Program-made: the position numbers and the translations under genes | DNA from: Nonomuraea roseoviolacea subsp. carminata | GTDB taxonomy: Bacteria > Actinomycetota > Actinomycetes > Streptosporangiales > Streptosporangiaceae | DNA: 64,000 nucleotides | NCBI RefSeq assembly: GCF_024172185.1 | Contig: NZ_JAMZEC010000001.1 | Span: 4,422,001-4,486,000, forward strand | Direction: 5' to 3' | Notes under the pieces: model-generated | The model's input: the letters and a program-made list of their open reading frames with translations, nothing else | What the model was told of the DNA's origin: nothing | Database searches by the model: none | In this document: positions 32,789-40,744 of the stretch, in pieces | How positions within the stretch are numbered: the first letter of the stretch is position 1 | How the letters are laid out: every line of letters begins with the position of its first letter

Positions 32789-33343
32789 GACGGCGCGCAG
32801 GCCGTAGGTGGTGAGGTCGAGATCGGCGGCGGCCAGCTCCTTGGCCAGCCGCTTGCGGGCGCGGTGCAGGCGCAGGCGCGCGGCTCCGCGCGAGCAGCCG
32901 AGCACCTTGGCGATCTCGGCGCTGCTCAGCCCTTCCCAGCCGACGAGGGTGAGCAGCTCCCGGTCGTCGGGTGACAGGCGCCGGAACGCCTGGTAGGTGG
33001 CGTCGCCGTCCCGGTCGGCCACGGGTCGTGACCAGGCGGACAGCTCCTCGCGCAGCCGCGCGGCCAGCGCCGAGCGGCGCTCCTCGGCGCGGAAGTGGTT
33101 GGCGAGGACCCGCCGGGCGACGGCGTACAGCCACAGCCGGGCCTCGTCCCCCTGGGGGATGTCGTCCAGCCGGCGCCAGGCGGTCGTGAACGTCTCGGCG
33201 ATCACGTCGGCGATGTCGTCCGTGGACTCGGTACGTCGCGTGACGTAGGCGGCTATGGCGGGATAGTGCGCCAGGTAGAGCCGCTCGAAGCGGTGCTCCG
33301 GCGCAGGTTCCCCGATGTCGCCTTCTTTCCGTTGTTTGGACAC
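32765..33343 (-). CDS. ECF-type RNA polymerase sigma factor, module 2
   Basis: 192 residues. Region 2 is RFERLYLAHYPAIAAYVTRR with DIADVIAETFTTAWRRL; region 4 is LTLVGWEGLSSAEIAKVLGC then SRGAARLRLHRARKRL. It is highly similar to the module 1 sigma. The GTG at 33343 is 11 nt from a CGGACA box, so probably leaderless. The current stop (32765-32767) is contributed by the right end of the TnpB element; without it the protein would end about four residues later (KEFR) and overlap its partner. It diverges from the S8 protease, which carries the same promoter-like motif. Confidence 0.88.
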   Translation of the reverse strand: MSKQRKEGDIGEPAPEHRFERLYLAHYPAIAAYVTRRTESTDDIADVIAETFTTAWRRLDDIPQGDEARLWLYAVARRVLANHFRAEERRSALAARLREELSAWSRPVADRDGDATYQAFRRLSPDDRELLTLVGWEGLSSAEIAKVLGCSRGAARLRLHRARKRLAKELAAADLDLTTYGLRAVTLAEGKS

Positions 33344-33354
33344 ATCACAGCAGA

Positions 33355-33379
33355 TGTCCGGCTGGGCGGCTCTGTTTCA
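33355..33379 (-). promoter_or_regulatory. Putative ECF promoter of sigma module 2
   Basis: On the minus strand TGAAAC, 13 nt, CGGACA. The box ends 11 nt before the GTG start, as in module 1. It is consistent with autoregulation, which is common for ECF sigma factors. Confidence 0.5.
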
Positions 33380-33415
33380 CACGGAGCACATCGTCTCTGC
33401 CTTCACGGCAGCCCC

Positions 33416-33440
33416 TGTAACAGCTCCCCGTATCCGGACA
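33416..33440 (+). promoter_or_regulatory. Putative ECF promoter of the S8 protease gene
   Basis: TGTAAC (33416-33421), 13 nt, CGGACA (33435-33440) matches the motif before sigma 1, 2 and 4. It lies about 80 nt before the protease ATG, leaving an untranslated leader. This makes the protease a candidate member of the sigma regulon. Confidence 0.5.
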
Positions 33441-33519
33441 TTTGCTCATGCGTTGCCGCCGTACGCGACCGAGCGTCATCGGCGGCGACCGTTTCATGCA
33501 GCCGATGGAGAGGAAGCGC

Positions 33520-36500
33520 ATGAGGTTAGGCAAGGGCCTGGTGGCCGCCGTCCTGGCCGGAGCGGCCGGTGTCACGGCCGCCCAGGCGCCCGCCGCCGCG
33601 ACGCCCGCGACGTCCCCGACGCCCGCGACGTCCATCAGCGAGACGCCCGCGACGTCCCCGACGCCCGCGACGACCATCAGCGAGACGCCCGCGACGACCG
33701 CGACGCCAGAGGTCGAGACGTCCGCGAGAGCCGAGCGGCCGGAGGACAAGCCGACCGGCACGGTGACGCTGATCACCGGCGACAAGGTCGTCGTCACCGC
33801 CGCCGGGTACCGGGTGGAGCCGGGAGCGGGCAGGCAGGCGTCCTACGCCAGCCAGCGCCGCGACGGACACCTGTACGTCTACCCGTCCGACGCCCGTCCG
33901 CTGGTGGCACAGGGCGTCCTGGACGAGCGGCTGTTCGACGTCACGCAGCTTCTGGAATGGGGGTACGGAGACGCGCAGCGGGGCGACATCCCGCTGATCA
34001 CGCAGTCGGCCCAGGGGGACGTGCCCACCTTCCGGAGCGCCCGTCAGGTCCGGCGGATGTCCGCCCTCGGCATGGCCGCGGTGCAGGTGCCCAAGACGAA
34101 CGCGGCCGAGACGTGGAAGAGCCTGGCGTCCGGCGCCCGGACCCTGTCCGCGGGGCGGACGAAGCTGTGGCTGGATGGGCGACGTCCCTTCACCCTCGAC
34201 CGGAGCGTCAAGCAGATCGGCGCGACGGAGGCATGGAAGCAGGGCTTCACCGGCAAGGGCGTCACGGTGGCCGTCCTGGACTCCGGCTATGACCCGGACC
34301 ATCCGGACCTGAAGGACGTGGTCACGCAGTCGCGGAACTTCAGCGAGGAGCCCGACATCCGTGACCACCTCGGCCACGGAACACATGTGGCGTCGATCGT
34401 CGCAGGCGCGGGGGAGAAGTACCGGGGGGTGGCGCCGGATGCGAAAATCGCGTTCGGCAAGGTGGGCGGCGTCCGCGGCCCGACCGACTCGGCCATCCTG
34501 GCGGGCATGGAATGGGCCGCCCTTGAGGTGAAGGCCAAGGTGGTCAACCTCAGCCTCGGCGCGCCGGACACGCCGGGGCTCGACCCCCTGGAGCAGGCGG
34601 TCGCCACGCTGTCGGAGCGGACCGGCGTGCTGTTCGTCATCGCCGCCGGTAACGACGGGATGCCCGGCACGGTGAGCAGCCCCGGCAGCGCCGACGCCGC
34701 CCTCACCGTCGGCGCCGTCGACCGGGACGACCGGATGGCGGACTTCTCCAGTGCGGGCCCTCGCAGCGGTGACCATGCCGTCAAGCCGGATGTCACCGCT
34801 CCCGGTGTCGAGATCACGGCCGCGGCCGCCGCGGGCACGGCCGACGGTCCGTACGTCGCCTACAGCGGCACGTCGATGGCCACCCCGCACGTGGTGGGAG
34901 CCGCCGCGATCCTCGCCCAGCGGCACCCGGACTGGAGTGGTCAGCGCCTGAAGGCGGCCCTCATGGGCGGCGCCGCGCCCCAGGAGGGAGCCACGCCGTA
35001 CCAGGAGGGAGCCGGGCGGGTCGACCTGGTCCGCACACTGGCCCAGCAGGTGACGGCGGCGACGCCGAACGTCTGGGCCGCCTTCCCCTGGGACGGCACC
35101 GGCGAGCGGGTGGTGACCAAGGACATCACGTACGCCAACGCCGGTGACACCCCGGTCACGCTGAACCTCGGCGAGGACAGCGAGGTGCTGGAGCTCGGGG
35201 CCCAGAGCCTGGTGGTGCCCGCGAAGGGGGAGGCGTCGGTCAAGCTGACGATCCGAGGGGAGGGCAGGGCGCCCGGAGACTATCCCGGCGTCGTGACCGC
35301 CCGGTCCGGCGACACCGTCATCCGCACCCTGGCCGGCGCCTATGTCGAGCCGGAGTCCTACGACCTCACCGTCAAGACCGCCGACCTGGAGGGCAACCCG
35401 CCCGACGCCCGCGTCTCGGGGGAGGCCTACGACAAGACCGGCGACCGGCGTCTGCTGGCCTTCGATGATCAGGGCAAGGCCACGGTCCGGCTGCCGAAGG
35501 GTGAGTGGAACGTCTACGTCGACATCTGGGGTGGTTACGCCGCCTTCGCGCACCGATCCGTGACCATCGACAACGCGGACCGTGAGCTGACGTTCGACAT
35601 GCGTGAGGCCAAGAAGGTCGAGTTCACGGTGGACGAGCCGACGGCCGAGCGCGACCGCATGATCGCCTTCACGCTTGCCAACGGGGCCTGGAACACGGCC
35701 TGGGCCTCCTTCGGCCAGAGCCGGGGCTACTACGTGTTCCCCGTACGTCAGCCCGGCCTGCGGTACATGGCCACCACCGTCTGGCACAAGAAGGACGCCA
35801 AGCCGAGCCCGTACCGCTACGACCTCGTCGACTACGAGGTGGGCGGCATCCCGGACGATCCCACCTACACGGCGCGGACCCGCGACCTGGTCAAGGTGAG
35901 CGCGGCCTACCGTGCACCGGGCGGCGCCGCCAAGGCCAGGACGGCGGTGGGGCCGCTGTTCCCCGGCGCCCGCTGGACGGATGTGTGGCTCTCCAGGAGC
36001 CCCGAGATGGCTCTGCCGGCGACCATGACGCACTACCGCACTCCCGGCTTCGCCTGGATCACGGAGATCGAGACCGGCACCCACACGGTGGCCGGTCACA
36101 GTGAAGTCCTCGGGCGGCGGCCCGTCTCCGAGGTGTGGAACGACGCCGTGACCGGTCCCGCGTTCGGCACGCCGGCCGGCGACCGCGACGGCGACCGCCT
36201 GCGCTTCACCGCCGACGGCCTTCTCACCGCCGGGAGGGCCGGACTGAACGGCGGTGACTCCACCACCACCGGGAAGCTCGCTCTGACCCGCGGCGCCGAG
36301 GTGCTGGCCGAGGCGGACCTGGCAGGCTGCGTGCCCATGGATCCCGCCAGGTGCCTGCTGAAGGCCCGGCTGCCCGCCGAGGCGGCGACCTACACCCTGA
36401 CCGCGTCGGCGCAGCGGCCGTCGGCGCTGTCCACGAAGGTCGAGGCGGCCTGGACGTTCCGGTCGGAACGGACGGACAAGGCCCGGCCGCTGCCCCTGAC

Positions 36501-36813
36501 CGCGGTCCGCTACCTCCCCGAGGGCCTGGACGACCACAACCGCGCCAAGCCGGGCTCCACGACCGTGATCCCGGTGAGCCTCCAGCGCAACCCCGGCGCC
36601 CCCGCGCCGCGGGTCACGTCGATCACGGTGGAGGCGTCCTTCGACGACGGGGCGAGCTGGCGGCCGGTCCGGCTGGTCGGCTCCGGCTCGGCGCGGATGG
36701 CCCGGGTCGCGAACCCGGCCGCGCCCGGGTTCGTCTCGCTGCGGGCCAAGGTCACGGACGCGGCGGGTGACCAGGTGACGCAGACCATCACCAGGGCGTA
36801 CGCCATCGGGTGA
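33520..36813 (+). CDS. Large secreted S8 (subtilisin) family serine protease
   Basis: 1097 residues from the ATG at 33520, preceded by GAGAGGAAG. A signal peptide (GKGLVAAVLAGAAGVTAAQA) is followed by a Thr/Pro/Ser linker with 14-residue repeats (ETPATSPTPATSIS, about 27-66). A propeptide region (to about 235) precedes the catalytic domain. The triad is intact: Asp about 254 (VAVLDSGYDPDHPD), His about 286 (GHGTHVAS), Ser about 452 (GTSMATPH), with the oxyanion Asn in IAAGND. The remaining about 550 residues are beta-rich, probably Ig-like accessory domains. It diverges from sigma 2 and is probably part of its response. Confidence 0.92.
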   Translation: MRLGKGLVAAVLAGAAGVTAAQAPAAATPATSPTPATSISETPATSPTPATTISETPATTATPEVETSARAERPEDKPTGTVTLITGDKVVVTAAGYRVEPGAGRQASYASQRRDGHLYVYPSDARPLVAQGVLDERLFDVTQLLEWGYGDAQRGDIPLITQSAQGDVPTFRSARQVRRMSALGMAAVQVPKTNAAETWKSLASGARTLSAGRTKLWLDGRRPFTLDRSVKQIGATEAWKQGFTGKGVTVAVLDSGYDPDHPDLKDVVTQSRNFSEEPDIRDHLGHGTHVASIVAGAGEKYRGVAPDAKIAFGKVGGVRGPTDSAILAGMEWAALEVKAKVVNLSLGAPDTPGLDPLEQAVATLSERTGVLFVIAAGNDGMPGTVSSPGSADAALTVGAVDRDDRMADFSSAGPRSGDHAVKPDVTAPGVEITAAAAAGTADGPYVAYSGTSMATPHVVGAAAILAQRHPDWSGQRLKAALMGGAAPQEGATPYQEGAGRVDLVRTLAQQVTAATPNVWAAFPWDGTGERVVTKDITYANAGDTPVTLNLGEDSEVLELGAQSLVVPAKGEASVKLTIRGEGRAPGDYPGVVTARSGDTVIRTLAGAYVEPESYDLTVKTADLEGNPPDARVSGEAYDKTGDRRLLAFDDQGKATVRLPKGEWNVYVDIWGGYAAFAHRSVTIDNADRELTFDMREAKKVEFTVDEPTAERDRMIAFTLANGAWNTAWASFGQSRGYYVFPVRQPGLRYMATTVWHKKDAKPSPYRYDLVDYEVGGIPDDPTYTARTRDLVKVSAAYRAPGGAAKARTAVGPLFPGARWTDVWLSRSPEMALPATMTHYRTPGFAWITEIETGTHTVAGHSEVLGRRPVSEVWNDAVTGPAFGTPAGDRDGDRLRFTADGLLTAGRAGLNGGDSTTTGKLALTRGAEVLAEADLAGCVPMDPARCLLKARLPAEAATYTLTASAQRPSALSTKVEAAWTFRSERTDKARPLPLTAVRYLPEGLDDHNRAKPGSTTVIPVSLQRNPGAPAPRVTSITVEASFDDGASWRPVRLVGSGSARMARVANPAAPGFVSLRAKVTDAAGDQVTQTITRAYAIG
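33597..33718 (+). repeat. 42-nt in-frame repeat in the protease linker
   Basis: About 2.6 copies of a 42-nt unit encode ETPATSPTPATSIS and variants. It lies just after the signal peptide, where length changes would be tolerated. Confidence 0.75.
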
Positions 36814-36955
36814 CCAGGTGAAGCCGGCCAGGCCACGGGCCTGTGCCATCGGCTGACACCGTTCGCACGTCCGGCCGCGCGGGAAACAGGGATGGGGATC
36901 CCCCTGAGCGGCCGGGCCTCCGACCGCTCGGACATGGGCTCCGTGCGAGCGGTCG

Positions 36956-36997
36956 CGTCCGGCCGCGCGGGAACTGCACCCCCCGCGCGGCCGGACG
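36956..36997. terminator. Perfect 16-bp bidirectional terminator
   Basis: Arms 36956-36971 and 36982-36997 pair perfectly around a 10-nt loop. It sits between the convergent S8 protease and the module 3 partner, one nt from the latter's stop codon. An extra copy of the left arm (CGTCCGGCCGCGCGGGAA) occurs near 36868. Confidence 0.85.
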
Positions 36998-36998
36998 G

Positions 36999-37874
36999 TC
37001 AGTAGCCGGGCGGCGGGGTGGTCCCCTCGGCGGGCTCGACGCTCAGGATGATCACCCCGTCGTTGTAGCTGTCCGCCTCCGCCACCTTCCAGCCCGCATC
37101 GACCCGGGAGGCCGGCACCGGCCCCTCCACCTTGTAGCCGACCCCCTCGTGCAGTGGCCAGCGGAGCTCGTAGGCCACCTTCAGATCGTGCTCGCGCACG
37201 ACGCGCTCCGCCTCGGCCACCGTGAGCCCCCCGATCCTGACCCCGGCCAGGGCCTCGCCCGGCACGGTCGCGTCGATGGGGAAGTCGTACTTCTCGCCGG
37301 GCCTGGCCGGCCGGCCCAACCGCAGCGTCGCCGGTCCTTTGATGTCGGCGGTGATGCTGAAGGCCGTCAGGCATCCCTCGACCCGCACCTTGCAGTCGGA
37401 CAGGGTGGAGGTCATCTTGGCGTCCGGGTCCGAGTCCTCCCAGCCGTCGACGGGGTTGCGTTGCCGCGGCGACACGGGCATCAGCTCCACCTTCACGTTG
37501 CCCAGGCCGACCTTGTCGAACGCCTTCCGCAGCTCCCCGGGGTCGGGGTCGCCGTCGGTGATGTAGAAGTTGTACTCGTCGCCGTCGCGGTCGATCGTGA
37601 CGGCCTGGCTCGCGTACACCTGCCCTGACTCCCTGAACAGGGAGGGCCCGACGACGAGGGCGCCGGCCAGGGCGACCGAGGCCGCCAGGCCCAGCAGGAG
37701 GCGGCTCGGCGCCGGTCCGCGACGGGACCGCCGGGCAGCCGGGGCCGGGACCGGGGTCCGCTCCAGCAGGAGGATCTCGGTCAGCAGCGCGTCCGCCCCC
37801 GCGGTGGTCGCGCTGCCGGACAGGTCCGCGTCCAGCACCCTCGCCTGCTCCCTGAACACCTGGTCGTTGCTCAT
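36999..37874 (-). CDS. Membrane partner of ECF sigma module 3 (putative anti-sigma-like, PASTA-like domain)
   Basis: 291 residues. A cytoplasmic part (about 1-60) includes NDQVFREQARVLDADLSG. One helix follows (LLLGLAASVALAGALVVGPS, about 70-89), then an extracytoplasmic segment QAVTIDRDGDEYNFYITDGD, a cysteine pair (SDCKVRVEGCL) and a clear PASTA-like stretch (IGGLTVAEAERVVREHDLKV). The ATG overlaps the sigma stop by four nt (ATGA). It is more divergent than the module 1 and 2 partners but keeps the same plan. Sigma control is inferred from position and topology. Confidence 0.72.
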   Translation of the reverse strand: MSNDQVFREQARVLDADLSGSATTAGADALLTEILLLERTPVPAPAARRSRRGPAPSRLLLGLAASVALAGALVVGPSLFRESGQVYASQAVTIDRDGDEYNFYITDGDPDPGELRKAFDKVGLGNVKVELMPVSPRQRNPVDGWEDSDPDAKMTSTLSDCKVRVEGCLTAFSITADIKGPATLRLGRPARPGEKYDFPIDATVPGEALAGVRIGGLTVAEAERVVREHDLKVAYELRWPLHEGVGYKVEGPVPASRVDAGWKVAEADSYNDGVIILSVEPAEGTTPPPGY

Positions 37875-38413
37875 CGTGACTCCTCGTTGGTCAGTGGTCG
37901 CGGGCGGACGGCCGCCGGGCGGGCATCCTTCAGAGCCCGGGCGAAGCGCTTGCGGGCGCGGTGCAGCCGGATGCGGACGGCGTTGCGCGAGCAGCCGAGC
38001 ACCTCGGCGATCTGGCCGGGGTCCAGCTCCTCCCAGACGGACAGGGCCAGCAGTTCGCGGTCGTCGCCGGAGAGCGCGTTCATGGCCTGGTCCACGTGGT
38101 CGTACCGGCTGGGGGCGGACATGGCGTAGCGGCGGCGGGTCTCGGCGGTCAGCTCGGCGTGCCCCGTCTCCCTGCGCCGCTCGCCGCGGCGGTGGTTGGC
38201 CAGGACGCGCCGGGCCACGCCGTAGAGCCACAGCCGGGCGGCGTCGCCGCGCGGGATCTCGCTCACGCGCCGCCAGGCGGTCACGTACGTCTCGGCCACG
38301 ATGTCGGCGGCGTCCTCGGCGGAGGAGCACCGTCGCATGACGTACCCGAGGATCTGCTCGTACGTGCGCCGGTACACGGTCTCGAACCGGGACTGGTCAT
38401 CGGTTTCGTCCAC
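37871..38413 (-). CDS. ECF-type RNA polymerase sigma factor, module 3
   Basis: 180 residues. Region 2 is RFETVYRRTYEQILGYVMRR with DAADIVAETYVTAWRRV; region 4 is LALSVWEELDPGQIAEVLGC then SRNAVRIRLHRARKRF. The GTG at 38413 follows GAGGATGAA. A TGTGAA...CGGACA pair lies further upstream with different spacing. It is coupled to its membrane partner and shares its plan with modules 1 and 2, but the C-terminal tail (VRPRPLTNEESR) differs. A LysR gene lies upstream on the same strand. Confidence 0.88.
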   Translation of the reverse strand: MDETDDQSRFETVYRRTYEQILGYVMRRCSSAEDAADIVAETYVTAWRRVSEIPRGDAARLWLYGVARRVLANHRRGERRRETGHAELTAETRRRYAMSAPSRYDHVDQAMNALSGDDRELLALSVWEELDPGQIAEVLGCSRNAVRIRLHRARKRFARALKDARPAAVRPRPLTNEESR

Positions 38414-38456
38414 TTCATCCTCGTCGGTGGGCTGTTGTCGGTCTCGATCACGTACG

Positions 38457-38484
38457 TGTCCGCGGATGGACGCGGAATTTCACA
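38457..38484 (-). promoter_or_regulatory. Putative promoter of sigma module 3
   Basis: On the minus strand TGTGAA, 16 nt, CGGACA, 43 nt upstream of the start codon. The -10-like box is shared with the other sigma genes but the -35 spacing is not, so this assignment is weaker. Confidence 0.35.
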
Positions 38485-38520
38485 CGGGGATCGGAACAGC
38501 GACGTGCCGAGGAGGCGGCC

Positions 38521-39531
38521 TCAGGCCGGGGCGATGGCGCGCAGGGTGTCGAGCACCTGCCGGAGGAGCGGGTGGGCGGCGGCGCCGCGGCGTACGGCGG
38601 CGAAGACCCGCCGCTCGGGCCCGGGCGCCGGCCGTACCGTGACGCCCGTCAGCGTCATGTCGCGCAGCGCCAGCCGGGGCACGAGCGCGATCCCCGCGCC
38701 CGCCCCCACCAGCGCCACCACGGCCCGGAAGTCGTCGGAGCAGTGGGCGAACTCGGGCGTGAAGCCGGCCTGCTCGCAGGCGAAGGCGATGACGTCGCGG
38801 ATCGGGTTGCCGGGGTGGGGGCCGATCCAGGTCTCGCCCGCCAGATCGGCGAGTGCCACGGGTTCGCTCTCCGGCTCGGCGAGCGTCCCGGGCGCGCTCT
38901 CCAGGTCGGCGGGCGCCACGGGCTCGCCCTCCAGGCCGGCGAGCGTCACGGGCTCGTCGGACGGCCGCGTGGTCGAGGACCCGGCGGCCAGCGGATGGTC
39001 GTCGGGCAGGACGAGGTCGAACGGCTCGGCGTACAGGGGGACCCGGGACAGGCGGCGGTCCGCCGCGTCGGGCCAGCCGCGGTACTCCACGACGACGGCC
39101 AGGTCGGCCCGCTCGTCGAGCAGCATGGCGAGCCCCTGGTCGCCCTCCACGTCGCGGACGCGGACCTGCAGCGCCGGGGCCTTGAGCCGCAGCGCCGCCA
39201 CCGCGGGCGCGAGGACGGCGCTGATCGCGGTGGCGAAGCAGGCCACGGTGACCTCGCCCGCCTCGCCGCCGGCGTAGGAGGCGACCTCCGCCTCGGCGCG
39301 TTCGAGCTGGGCGAGCACCTCGTCCGCGTGCCTGAGCATGATCGTGCCCACGGCGGTGAGCCGCACGCCGCGGCCGTCGCGGGTGAACAGCCGGTGCCCC
39401 ACCTCGTGCTCCAGGGCGACGAGCTGCTGCGACACGGCCGAGGGGGTGAGGTGCAGGGTGGCCGCCGCGGCGGTGACCGTGCCGTGGTCGGCCACCGCGC
39501 GCAGCGTGCGCAGCCGGCGCGTGTCTATCAC
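38521..39531 (-). CDS. LysR family transcriptional regulator with repeat insertion
   Basis: 336 residues from the GTG at 39531. The N-terminal HTH is clear (LRAVADHGTVTAAAATLHLTPSAVSQQLVALE split around residues 7-38). The substrate-binding domain follows from about 90. It is interrupted near 190-230 by about four copies of a 10-residue unit (EPVTLAGLEG, EPVAPADLES, APGTLAEPES, EPVALADLAG). Most family members have a single such segment before the ETWIG strand. It lies 43 nt downstream of kbl on the same strand and may regulate tdh-kbl, though LysR genes are usually divergent from targets. Confidence 0.85.
   Translation of the reverse strand: MIDTRRLRTLRAVADHGTVTAAAATLHLTPSAVSQQLVALEHEVGHRLFTRDGRGVRLTAVGTIMLRHADEVLAQLERAEAEVASYAGGEAGEVTVACFATAISAVLAPAVAALRLKAPALQVRVRDVEGDQGLAMLLDERADLAVVVEYRGWPDAADRRLSRVPLYAEPFDLVLPDDHPLAAGSSTTRPSDEPVTLAGLEGEPVAPADLESAPGTLAEPESEPVALADLAGETWIGPHPGNPIRDVIAFACEQAGFTPEFAHCSDDFRAVVALVGAGAGIALVPRLALRDMTLTGVTVRPAPGPERRVFAAVRRGAAAHPLLRQVLDTLRAIAPA
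38846..38960 (-). repeat. 30-nt minisatellite inside the LysR gene
   Basis: Units of 30 nt start at 38846, 38876, 38906 and 38936 and encode the 10-residue motif EPVxLAxLEG. The fourth is partial. The frame is preserved. Confidence 0.8.
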
Positions 39532-39574
39532 GCTGGTGAGGATACCTACGACGCCGGGCCGGCCGCGGATCCGC

Positions 39575-40744
39575 TCAGCCGCGGGCCTGGACGAACGCCT
39601 CCACGGCGCGCTCCACGTCCTCGGGCGAGTGCGCGGCCGAGAGCTGGACCCGGATGCGCGCCTGCCCGTGCGGCACCACCGGGTACGAGAACCCGATGAC
39701 GTACACGCCCAGCTCCAGGAGCCGCTCGGCCATGGCCCCGGCCTTCGCCGCGTCACCGATCATGACCGGCACGATCGGGTGGTCGCCGGGCAGGATGTCG
39801 AACCCGTTGCGCGTCATCTCGCTGCGGAAACGGGCCGTGTTGGCGCGCAGTCGCTCGCGGGCCTCGCCGGTGGTCTCCAGCAGGTCGAGGATCCGCAGCG
39901 AGGCGGAGGCGATGACGGGGGCCAGGGAGTTGGAGAACAGGTACGGCCGGGACCGCTGGCGCAGCAGCTCGCAGATCTCCTTGCGGGCCGCGACGTAGCC
40001 GCCGCTGGCACCGCCGAGCGCCTTGCCGAGGGTGCCGGTGACGATGTCGATCCGGTCGGTCACGCCGTGCAGCTCGGGCGTGCCGCGTCCGGTCGGGCCG
40101 ACGAAGCCGACGGCGTGCGAGTCGTCCACCATGACCATGGCGTCGTACCGCTCGGCCAGGTCGCAGATCTCCCGCAGCGGGGCGAGGTAGCCGTCCATGG
40201 AGAACACGCCGTCGGTGACGATCAGCCGCCGCCGGGCGTCGGCCGCCTCCTTGAGGCGGGACTCCAGCTCGGCCATGTCGCGGTTGGCGTAGCGCAGGCG
40301 GCGGGCCTTGGACAGGCGGATGCCGTCGATGATGCTCGCGTGGTTGAGCGCGTCGGAGATGACCGCGTCCTGCGCGTCGAGCAGCGTCTCGAACACACCG
40401 CCGTTGGCGTCGAAGCAGGAGCTGTAGAGGACGGTGTCCTCCATGCCGAGGAAGGCGGACAGGCGCCCTTCGAGCTCCTTGTGCACCTCCTGGGTGCCGC
40501 AGATGAACCGGACCGAGGCCATGCCGAAGCCCCACCGGTCGAGCGCCTCCTTGGCCGCCGCGACCACCTCGGGGTGGTCCGCCAGGCCGAGGTAGTTGTT
40601 GGCGCAGAAGTTCAGCACCTCCTTGCCGGCGACGCGCACGTTGGAGCTCTGCGGGGTGCTGATGACGCGTTCGGGCTTGAGCAGCCCGGCCTCGGTGATC
40701 TCGTCGAGCGTCGTACGCAGCTGCTCGCGCACGTTCGTGAACAT
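39575..40744 (-). CDS. kbl: Glycine C-acetyltransferase (2-amino-3-ketobutyrate CoA ligase)
   Basis: 389 residues of the alpha-oxoamine synthase family (fold type I PLP). The PLP lysine is in TGTLGKALGG (Lys about 241), the cofactor Asp in VDDSHAVGF and the ring-stacking His in ALNHASIIDG. It converts 2-amino-3-oxobutyrate and CoA to glycine and acetyl-CoA. The ATG at 40744 overlaps the tdh stop by one nt (TGATG) and has AGGAG upstream. Together with tdh it forms the threonine dehydrogenase route from threonine to glycine. Confidence 0.95.
   Translation of the reverse strand: MFTNVREQLRTTLDEITEAGLLKPERVISTPQSSNVRVAGKEVLNFCANNYLGLADHPEVVAAAKEALDRWGFGMASVRFICGTQEVHKELEGRLSAFLGMEDTVLYSSCFDANGGVFETLLDAQDAVISDALNHASIIDGIRLSKARRLRYANRDMAELESRLKEAADARRRLIVTDGVFSMDGYLAPLREICDLAERYDAMVMVDDSHAVGFVGPTGRGTPELHGVTDRIDIVTGTLGKALGGASGGYVAARKEICELLRQRSRPYLFSNSLAPVIASASLRILDLLETTGEARERLRANTARFRSEMTRNGFDILPGDHPIVPVMIGDAAKAGAMAERLLELGVYVIGFSYPVVPHGQARIRVQLSAAHSPEDVERAVEAFVQARG

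Noticed and set aside
33526..37374. A 1282-codon open frame on the minus strand opposite the S8 protease
   Set aside because: It mirrors the protease gene, has no known motif and is typical of antisense frames in GC-rich DNA with third-position bias.
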